From positions 1 through 5,644 of the forward strand of contig JAJYYW010000113.1 in assembly GCA_021800575.1 (NCBI GenBank): a stretch of 5,644 nt of DNA, in the 5' to 3' direction. The DNA comes from a bacterium. GTDB lineage: Bacteria; JAMCPX01. The translations under genes were made by a program, and so were the position numbers. Position 1 is the first letter of the stretch. Each line of letters starts with the position of its first letter. The notes beneath the pieces are model-generated. The model was not told the origin of the DNA, searched no databases, and was given only the letters and a program-made list of their open reading frames with translations. This document shows positions 1 to 5,644 of this stretch, one piece after another.

Positions 1-293
1 AAAGCCGGAAGATTTTTCATGGCCGTCTCCATAGATGCAAAAAAAATCATCGTCTATTTTAATGTTACCTCCGGGGGCAAAGCTTCACATTTGGCACATG
101 AAGTTTTCCGATGCAGAAGACGCACCGTATAGCAAGTTCGTTAAGAGGTTTGGGAAAGCGAAAAATATTGAGTCAATTGATGAACCAATTGGCACCGCTG
201 ATATTCGACAATCTGTACGGTAGGCGGCATCCTGTTGTCGAGTTGCTTTTCTTTGAATATTTATGTAATAAAACAAGAGCATGCGTAAACTAA
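1..293 (+). pseudogene. Frameshifted 3' remnant of a LamG/concanavalin A-like domain gene (partial at left edge)
   Basis: No single frame is open across this stretch, but three successive frames read like the end of one LamG/ConA-like lectin domain. Frame 1 (1-132) gives RFFMAVSIDAKKIIVYF, like the 'HVAVSVDG..VTFYVNG' strand pair of the family. Frame 2 (about 104-223) gives FSDAEDAPYSKF and then IESIDEPIGTADIR, like the 'F.G.IDEVRIY' strand. Frame 3 (about 208-293) gives LYGRRHPVVELLFFEYL, like the closing 'YNRALS.EEI..LY' segment. Each switch can be explained by one extra base, near the TTTT run at 104-107 and near 202-207. The frame 3 stop (291-293) lies just inside the next gene. The start is outside the window. 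It could be a true pseudogene, a sequencing or assembly error in an intact gene, or chance similarity in a spacer. The family call rests on motif resemblance only. Confidence 0.42.
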
Positions 294-3200
294 CTCAGAG
301 AGAGTTGTCATTGCTTGTGCTCAATGTCATAGGACTGTGTATTATCGGAGCACTTGTCCTGTACAATCAGATAAACCCGGCCTCAAAATCCCGATCGGTT
401 AGTGTTCATCATCAGAGAGCAGACCAGCATACAGATTCTACAGCTCAGAATACGGGCGCAGAACAACCTGCCGCACCTTCGGCGGACTATGACCAAAATA
501 CACCACCGAAGATACCGGATGTGACGATTGAAGGGGTCAATATCGATAGTGATTCGCCGATAACGGTTGTGCCGGTAAAATTCAAAGTGAATACTTTTAA
601 AGAGATCACCATGAAAAGCGGTGACGCGTTTGATCCGAAGGTCTCTCCGGATGGAAGCAAGATTGTCTTCATTCGGCAGAACGGTCAAAAGACCGTCATT
701 GCTATCGCAAGCCTGCCCTCCGGGTCTGTTTCTATAGTGCACCCGGGTCTGGATGGATACGCAAATCCGTCATGGAATGCCGATGGGGAAAAGCTTGTGT
801 TTGCAGGCACAAAGGATGGCGTCTCAGAAATATACACCTACGACCTGCACCAGAAACAGCTATTTCAGGTAACCAAAGACCCGACGAGAAATAAATCCAG
901 GCCCGTTTATTCACCCGACACATTCGATCAGCATTATCGCATAGCATACGTCTCGGAGAAGCACGGCAGAAATGATATATGGTGGGTAAGGGAGAACGGC
1001 GATGACGACAGACCGCTGACCATACCGCCCGGCCTCATTGATAAATACAGCAATCCCAAATTATGGAAAGAATTTAATAACCCTCCCGAGCAATTTATTA
1101 CACAGGGTGGTAATTATCCAAGGTGGTCGCAGAACGGTGACATGATTCTCTATACTTCAGATGACGGCAAACATTACGCAATGGGTTATGGCTATTACAC
1201 ATGGTGGAAAAGCATATCCTTAAAGCTTCCAGTCACAAAGGGAGCGATACTGTGGTCGCCGAACCAGAGCGCCTTTCTGTCATATAATCTTAAGACCCAT
1301 GCCGCTCATTTGTTTACCGGCAACACATTACAGAAAGAAGTCATATTGCAAGGCAAGGACGTGACCTCGTTGCCCGATTTCTTTCCGGACGGCAAGTCAG
1401 TCGCTTATACCTATAAAAAAGACGGCCGTAGCGTGCTTGCCATGGAGCCGGTCAATGACCCCTGGGGCGATATTACAAACTGGTGGCAGTATGCTTACAC
1501 TGCATCGCAGCAGCAAAAGATTACAAAGAATGATTTGCTGTTCCGCTACACCGGATACAATCAGCTGTACAATCTCTATGAAAGCGAGTTGTACCAGGGG
1601 TGCGGTGTATCGGACATGATTCAGAGACCCTACTTTGTTACAACTGATTCGGTGCTTGAAACTTTTTATGCAGCATTTTCAACACTTCTTGGGTACACGG
1701 AAAAGTTTGAACTCAAAGACAACCTCAAGACATTTGCGAGCACAGCTTATGAAGCAGCCAGAGCAAAAAACGATCCGCAGGACATACAGAACTTTTTCCT
1801 CATAGGTTTGCTCCTCATACAACCCGATGCCCGGAAAGACGTACCTCTTTTTGTAAGAAAAGAAATTGAAAAGATTAAACAGGCGAATGGGAGCGGAACG
1901 TCTTTATTTAATAAAGAAATAGACTATTCCAATTTTCGCATCCGCGGAAAATACGAAAGGGAGAAGGAGCTGCATGGCTATTTCAGGGCATTGAAATGGT
2001 TTCAATTCAAGTTTGATCTGAGCGATCCTGTCCAACGTGCCGCCGTTACGCGTATACTTGAAATTACCAATACGCCCAAGGTACGCAACCAGATAGAGCA
2101 TATTAATCTTGTCTTGAAAAACCTGATCGGAGAGTCCAGATATTACTCACCACTCACGTTGAGCGAACTTTCGGAGGGTACGGAACTGCCTGACGTGAAG
2201 CCTTCACTTCCGTGGATACGTATCAAGCCTGATTTTATTTTGCTTCCTTTTATTTACACTATGGATGCCTTTGTATTTGATAATTTGACCTACCATTCCG
2301 GTAATCCTGTTGGAACAGACACAAATCCACGTACGCTTCCTTTAGGAATGGACATCATGGCATCGTTAGGATCCAACGAAGCAAAAGAAATACTGCTGAA
2401 TGAGTTTCAAGAAGGCAGATATGCGCATTATGAAAAAAAACTCGATGATGTTACAGACTATATCAATAAATTACCGGACAGCGTATGGAACCAGAACATT
2501 TATCTTGTCTGGTTGAACCTGCTCAGAACGCTCATGCAGTCGCCGCCCAGGAATGCGCCGGCATTTACGCACACAGAGGCATGGCGCAGAAAGGAATTGA
2601 ATACAGCATTGGGAAGCTGGGTCGATCTCAGATATCAGACTGTTGCCTATGTGGAAGAGATTTCGGCAGAATGCGGGGAAGCCGGCTACGAGGAACTCAA
2701 TAAACAGGTGCCTCGGGGCTATGTCGAACCGTATCCGTTGTTTTTCACGCAGCTCGATGCAGGTTTCAAACATTTGGAAGATCATTATAAGAGCACAATA
2801 ACGGATCCGGCATTAAGGGACGCTGTCATCGGCAGGATCGAGACCTACAGGCAGCACATCAGGATGCTTGGCACGATTGCCCAGAAAGAGTTGGACAACA
2901 AACCTTTAACAGACTCCGAATACAGCGAGATCCTCTATGTCGGCAGGGCGATAGAATATTTTACCCTGATTATGTATAGTTTGAATTCACACGGATATGG
3001 CGGCAATGACTTCGTAAACCCGGATCCGATCGAGAGGATCGTTGATGTCCAGAAAGACTTTTCACAGACCCTGTATGAGGCAATCGGACCTGCCAGCGAG
3101 CTGGACGTGATAGTACCGTTTTTCGGAAAGCGGGAAATCGTACAGGGGCCCGCGTATTCATACTACGAGTTTCGCTCCAGCAACAATGATGTGTGGAACG

Positions 3201-3313
3201 ACAACAGATGGCGCAGCCAGTTTGACGACGGCGTACCGAAGGAGAAGCAACTGCCGGAATGGATACGCGGCTATTATGATGGCTCGACCGGAAAGAACTT
3301 GCCAAACCAATAG
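281..3313 (+). CDS. Membrane-anchored TolB/PD40-type beta-propeller fused to DUF3160 domain
   Basis: The exact biochemical role is unknown. Residues 1-10 are basic (R2, K3, R7) and residues 11-29 form one hydrophobic segment, so it is probably an N-in signal anchor with the rest outside the cytoplasm. C20 lacks a good lipobox (L at -1). A Q/A/T/P/D-rich linker covers about 33-100. Residues 105-395 carry repeated PD40-like strands: FDPKVSPDGSKIVFIR (117), ANPSWNADGEKLVFAG (161), a third near 207, NYPRWSQNGDMILYTS (278), one near 322, and FFPDGKSVAYTY (367). This is typical of a six-bladed TolB-like propeller. Residues 415-1000 match DUF3160: PYFVTTDSVLETFY (450), GSWVDLRYQTVAYVEE (778), PRGYVEPYPLFF (811) and GPAYSYYEF (956). 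The stop at 269-271 in this frame makes ATG 281 the only sensible start, although no proper Shine-Dalgarno precedes it (AAGAG lies one base away). It is followed after 14 bases by the CapA-like gene. The domain calls are strong; the function is open. Confidence 0.9.
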   Translation: MRKLTQRELSLLVLNVIGLCIIGALVLYNQINPASKSRSVSVHHQRADQHTDSTAQNTGAEQPAAPSADYDQNTPPKIPDVTIEGVNIDSDSPITVVPVKFKVNTFKEITMKSGDAFDPKVSPDGSKIVFIRQNGQKTVIAIASLPSGSVSIVHPGLDGYANPSWNADGEKLVFAGTKDGVSEIYTYDLHQKQLFQVTKDPTRNKSRPVYSPDTFDQHYRIAYVSEKHGRNDIWWVRENGDDDRPLTIPPGLIDKYSNPKLWKEFNNPPEQFITQGGNYPRWSQNGDMILYTSDDGKHYAMGYGYYTWWKSISLKLPVTKGAILWSPNQSAFLSYNLKTHAAHLFTGNTLQKEVILQGKDVTSLPDFFPDGKSVAYTYKKDGRSVLAMEPVNDPWGDITNWWQYAYTASQQQKITKNDLLFRYTGYNQLYNLYESELYQGCGVSDMIQRPYFVTTDSVLETFYAAFSTLLGYTEKFELKDNLKTFASTAYEAARAKNDPQDIQNFFLIGLLLIQPDARKDVPLFVRKEIEKIKQANGSGTSLFNKEIDYSNFRIRGKYEREKELHGYFRALKWFQFKFDLSDPVQRAAVTRILEITNTPKVRNQIEHINLVLKNLIGESRYYSPLTLSELSEGTELPDVKPSLPWIRIKPDFILLPFIYTMDAFVFDNLTYHSGNPVGTDTNPRTLPLGMDIMASLGSNEAKEILLNEFQEGRYAHYEKKLDDVTDYINKLPDSVWNQNIYLVWLNLLRTLMQSPPRNAPAFTHTEAWRRKELNTALGSWVDLRYQTVAYVEEISAECGEAGYEELNKQVPRGYVEPYPLFFTQLDAGFKHLEDHYKSTITDPALRDAVIGRIETYRQHIRMLGTIAQKELDNKPLTDSEYSEILYVGRAIEYFTLIMYSLNSHGYGGNDFVNPDPIERIVDVQKDFSQTLYEAIGPASELDVIVPFFGKREIVQGPAYSYYEFRSSNNDVWNDNRWRSQFDDGVPKEKQLPEWIRGYYDGSTGKNLPNQ

Positions 3314-3327
3314 GCGTATCTCCTGCA

Positions 3328-3357
3328 ATGAGATCTCATGACCCTTTTTTAAAAAAG
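3328..3357. repeat. Two adjacent perfect palindromes at the CapA-like gene start
   Basis: The start codon is the first three bases of a perfect 12-base palindrome, ATGAGATCTCAT (3328-3339). After four bases comes a perfect 14-base palindrome, CTTTTTTAAAAAAG (3344-3357), lying in codons 6-10. Both are read directly from the sequence. They could bind a dimeric regulator or affect initiation. They have no loop, so they are poor RNA hairpins. The second encodes part of the basic n-region of the signal peptide, where Lys-rich A-tracts are common, so chance is a real alternative. Confidence 0.35.
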
Positions 3358-4833
3358 AGAAAATCTTGGACAATTTTTTTGTTTATTTCCATGCTGTGTC
3401 TCCTTCCTTTGCAGGTACAGGCTGAATCGATACAATTCTATGGCGACGTACTTCTCTCGCGGGGTGTTGCCAGGATGATCAACTATGAAGGTATTGATGC
3501 GCCATGGACCGGCGTACGTACCTTGCTCGATAGCGGTGCCGTCAACATCGCCAACCTCGAAGGTGCCACAGGAAGTGCTTCGTCGTGTGTTCAGGGGCAC
3601 AATCCCTGCTTCTTCATAAACCCATCGAACCTGCGAGCACTTGCGCCGTTCGATGTCCTGGGTCTTGAAAACAACCATTCGCTCGATCTTGGCACTGGTG
3701 GTATGGAAGCAGGCCTGCGCAGCCTTAAAAAGATGGGCATTGTACCGCTCGGAGGTCGGGATTACTTTACGATCCTCCGTACAGATGACGGGAACATGGG
3801 CATTATCGCATTGACGGATGTCGTCAATGCTCCGGGTGACAGAAAATTCATGCCGGAACCGGATTCAGCAAAGGTCTTTCATACCATCAGATGGCTCAAA
3901 GAAAGATGTACGCTGGTCGCGGTATTCATGCATTGGGGCAGGGAGCTCGATGATCTTCCGACAAACAGAATGAAGAAATTGGCATCGATGTTTGTAAAAG
4001 CAGGGGCCGATATTATTGTCGGAGCGCATCCCCATGTTGTCGGCGGGGTAGAATGCATAGGGCATGTGCCCGTTGTTTACTCACTCGGCAACTTTCTGTT
4101 CGATCAGAAATATGAGGAAACAAAACAGGGTGCGGTGTTGCGTTGCTCTATAGATAAAGACGGCAGGCTCGCCTGCAAGCTTATTGCTGTCAGCACGCCG
4201 ATGAACTCTTTCAAACCGTATGTACTCCCGGACGCGGACGTTTATTCCCGTGAGAACATCCTCCTTGCCTCCTGTAGGCATACGCTTACAAAAACGTGGA
4301 CCGGCGTGTTCACAGAACACGGAAAAGAGAGCCGGCTCGTCCTGGCACAGAAACACGGTGCACCGGAATTCTCCCGTATCGAGCTCTCCGACATTTCAAC
4401 CGGACATGTTATCTTCAGAAGTCCTTATATGCCCATCGTTCGATTGCAAACGGTTGATCTGAGCGGTAACGGGATTGACAAAGTCATGCTGATCGAAAAG
4501 GTTTATTCATCCATTGACAACAAGATAGACAAACGGGTCTACCTCTACAGCATCGGCTTTGGGTTGAGAGCATTATGGCGGGGAAGCGCACTGAGCAGGC
4601 CCTTGCTGGATGCAGTCTTCATAAGACAGGATGGTGGAAAAAAGCCCGTGTTATTCGCCCTTCACAGGGCAAGTTCCTTCCTCCTGCCGGACCGCAACAA
4701 GAATGGACGCATTGTCACAACCTACCGGTGGAATGGCTTCGGGTTTACCGGAATTTCTGAAAAAGTATTACACGTTCCGGCAAATCGCATCACTCTTATC
4801 GGCAGAAAGATAAAGTTTCTCACAACCCCTTGA
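3328..4833 (+). CDS. Secreted CapA-family (PGA_cap) metallophosphatase-fold protein with beta-rich C-terminal extension
   Basis: CapA-family proteins take part in poly-gamma-glutamate or related capsule polymer synthesis and export, and share a calcineurin-like metallophosphatase fold. Residues 1-32 form a clear signal peptide: KKRK at 9-12, a hydrophobic core at 15-28, and a VQA cleavage site before E33. The family motifs appear in order: GD (39-40), NLE (76-78), NNH (115-117), HWGRE (202-206), GAHPHV (232-237) and YSLGNF (251-256). All expected metal-site residues are present, so it is probably active. C87 and C94 could form a disulfide. Residues about 335-495 exceed the core domain. They contain VDLSGNGIDKVML (376-388), which recalls FG-GAP/VCBS 'DxNGDGxxE' repeats, followed by further predicted strands (TTYRWNGFGFTG). 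This part may bind a ligand or polymer. The 14-base gap suggests translation and transcription together with the propeller-DUF3160 gene. No strong ribosome binding site is seen, only TAGG at 3311. The true polymer is unknown. Confidence 0.9.
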   Translation: MRSHDPFLKKRKSWTIFLFISMLCLLPLQVQAESIQFYGDVLLSRGVARMINYEGIDAPWTGVRTLLDSGAVNIANLEGATGSASSCVQGHNPCFFINPSNLRALAPFDVLGLENNHSLDLGTGGMEAGLRSLKKMGIVPLGGRDYFTILRTDDGNMGIIALTDVVNAPGDRKFMPEPDSAKVFHTIRWLKERCTLVAVFMHWGRELDDLPTNRMKKLASMFVKAGADIIVGAHPHVVGGVECIGHVPVVYSLGNFLFDQKYEETKQGAVLRCSIDKDGRLACKLIAVSTPMNSFKPYVLPDADVYSRENILLASCRHTLTKTWTGVFTEHGKESRLVLAQKHGAPEFSRIELSDISTGHVIFRSPYMPIVRLQTVDLSGNGIDKVMLIEKVYSSIDNKIDKRVYLYSIGFGLRALWRGSALSRPLLDAVFIRQDGGKKPVLFALHRASSFLLPDRNKNGRIVTTYRWNGFGFTGISEKVLHVPANRITLIGRKIKFLTTP

Positions 4834-4865
4834 AACAATAATCAATGGGTGATCCCAATGACCGG
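4834..4865 (-). terminator. Weak hairpin between convergent genes, possible terminator
   Basis: The 32-base gap between the two convergent stop codons contains CAATGGG (4843-4849), a four-base TGAT loop, and CCCAATG (4854-4860). This is a seven-pair stem with one internal mismatch and a GGG/CCC base. Read on the minus strand, the stem lies just after the GH5 stop and is followed by the T-rich run ATTATTGTTTC, so it best fits an intrinsic terminator of the GH5 gene. On the plus strand there is no T tail. The stem is short, so the call is tentative. Confidence 0.28.
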
Positions 4866-5644
4866 TTATTTCGGTGCGATGGTGATCCAGTGCTGGCTGC
4901 TGCCGGCTGTCGTGGTGAAGTATAACTCGTTTGATACGGGGTCGATGGCAGAGGTGCCGTCGCTGACCTGAACGGATATACCCTGCGGGTAGACCTGCGG
5001 CGGGATAGCAATGACGGTTGGTGCGGTCACACCGGTTCCACTGAACTCGAGTCTGAAATCACCGGTGGTCGTGCTGAAGCTTATGAGCGTCGGGATGCCG
5101 GCGATTGCCATGGGATACGGCCGGATCACGGCATTGACGTACGGCCGCTCGCTCAGGTCGGGATTCACAAGACTCATGTCCTCGTTGTTCCACGTATCGG
5201 CAACCGCGTAGTCCCAGATGGTGCCTCCCATGAGGTGCTTGTCCAGCATGTCATAGTAACCCTGGATCAGATCGATACCGCTGGTACCGGTGACCGGATA
5301 AGCGCCGAATTCTCCCAGCAGTGCCGGTGTGCCCAGCTGTTGTGCTTTCTGCTGAACGAGTGTCAGATCATCATCGATGCCGGTGATAGCTGCAGGAACG
5401 TTGCTGACAGGGCCGGTTAAAGCGCCCGGCACATAGTAGTGCGGTGCATAGACGATATCCGATCTCTGCAAGGGCGGCAGATTGCTCTGGGGTATGCCTC
5501 CGGAGAGTACGTACGGCTCGAAGAATATCATGGCGCCGGGGTCTTCCGTCCTGATTGCATCGATGACCTTTCGGTAAAAAAGGGCCAGATAGTTTTTCTC
5601 GAACGTCGATCCGGTAAAACTCCCGCCCCACGGTTCATTGAACA
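4866..5644 (-). CDS. GH5 glycoside hydrolase, endoglycoceramidase-like, C-terminal part (5' end beyond right edge)
   Basis: This enzyme class cleaves beta-glycosidic bonds by the retaining mechanism. Endoglycoceramidases release glycans from glycosphingolipids, and close relatives act on other beta-glucosides. The reading frame stays open past the ATG at 5531 to the window edge, giving 258 complete codons, so that ATG is internal. The fragment opens with FNEPWGG, whose Glu (codon 5634-5636) is the expected acid/base of the GH5 'NEP' motif. Downstream are YAPHYY (substrate-site His/Tyr), LLGEFGAYP with the expected nucleophile Glu (codon 5310-5312), and GTIWDYAV, the usual Trp strand. From RPYPMAIAG (fragment residue about 174) to the end is a beta-sandwich like the Glyco_hydro_5_C domain of endoglycoceramidases. 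The signal peptide, if any, is outside the window. The gene looks richer in GC than the propeller-DUF3160 gene. The GH5 call is strong; the substrate is uncertain. Confidence 0.88.
   Translation of the reverse strand, partial: FNEPWGGSFTGSTFEKNYLALFYRKVIDAIRTEDPGAMIFFEPYVLSGGIPQSNLPPLQRSDIVYAPHYYVPGALTGPVSNVPAAITGIDDDLTLVQQKAQQLGTPALLGEFGAYPVTGTSGIDLIQGYYDMLDKHLMGGTIWDYAVADTWNNEDMSLVNPDLSERPYVNAVIRPYPMAIAGIPTLISFSTTTGDFRLEFSGTGVTAPTVIAIPPQVYPQGISVQVSDGTSAIDPVSNELYFTTTAGSSQHWITIAPK

Noticed and set aside
173..192. Two 8-base palindromes, TCAATTGA (173-180) and CCAATTGG (185-192), sharing CAATTG.
   Set aside because: They lie in the probable coding remnant, are short, and are made of a common AT-rich core; chance is the simplest explanation.
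35..223. A 62-residue open frame as a stand-alone small gene.
   Set aside because: Its second half reads as part of a LamG-like domain that continues from frame 1 and into frame 3, and no ribosome binding site precedes the ATG.
235..271. Possible sigma-70 promoter before the propeller-DUF3160 gene: TTGTCG (235-240) or TTGCTT (243-248), with TATTTA (258-263) or TAATAA (266-271).
   Set aside because: Spacing of 17 is acceptable, but the -35 matches are weak, the region is AT-rich anyway, and the best -10 would leave almost no leader before ATG 281.
329..343. Lipoprotein signal at C20 of the propeller-DUF3160 protein.
   Set aside because: The sequence before Cys is I-G-L; a Leu at -1 does not fit the lipobox, and hydrophobicity continues past the Cys as in a signal anchor.
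2471..2785. A 104-residue minus-strand frame inside the propeller-DUF3160 gene.
   Set aside because: It lies opposite conserved DUF3160 motifs, shows no domain and has no start signals.
5371..5631. An 86-residue minus-strand frame overlapping the GH5 gene.
   Set aside because: It is a shifted-frame shadow: the GH5 frame is open to the window edge and carries NEP and GEFG motifs, while this frame has no recognisable domain.

Overview
The window holds three confident protein-coding genes and the worn tail of a fourth. Nothing in it resembles an RNA gene, CRISPR array, insertion sequence or origin. The proteins are built for the cell envelope or outside the cell (an N-terminal anchor, a cleavable signal peptide, and extracellular-type carbohydrate and propeller domains). 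This suggests a Gram-negative-type environmental bacterium. A Desulfobacterota/Nitrospirota-like anaerobe would fit the mixed, mid-GC codon use, but that is only an impression and the taxon cannot be fixed from this sequence.

Layout: positions 1-293 (+) look like the 3' end of a LamG/concanavalin A-like lectin-domain gene, now split over three reading frames. Positions 281-3313 (+) encode a 1010-residue membrane-anchored protein that joins a TolB/PD40-type beta-propeller to a DUF3160 domain. After a 14-base gap, 3328-4833 (+) encode a secreted CapA-family (poly-gamma-glutamate-capsule type) metallophosphatase-fold protein with an extra beta-rich C-terminal region. The last gene, 4866-5644 (-), converges on these two and runs off the right edge. 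It encodes the C-terminal 258 residues of a GH5 glycoside hydrolase of the endoglycoceramidase-like type, with both catalytic glutamates visible.

How the genes may work together: the propeller-DUF3160 gene and the CapA-like gene are very probably co-transcribed, and both products should sit on the outer face of the inner membrane or in the periplasm. A joint role in making, modifying or sensing a surface polymer is reasonable but is inference. The GH5 enzyme is on the opposite strand, is richer in GC, and is probably an independent unit. The most unusual item is the propeller-DUF3160 / CapA-like pair, for which I know no described function.
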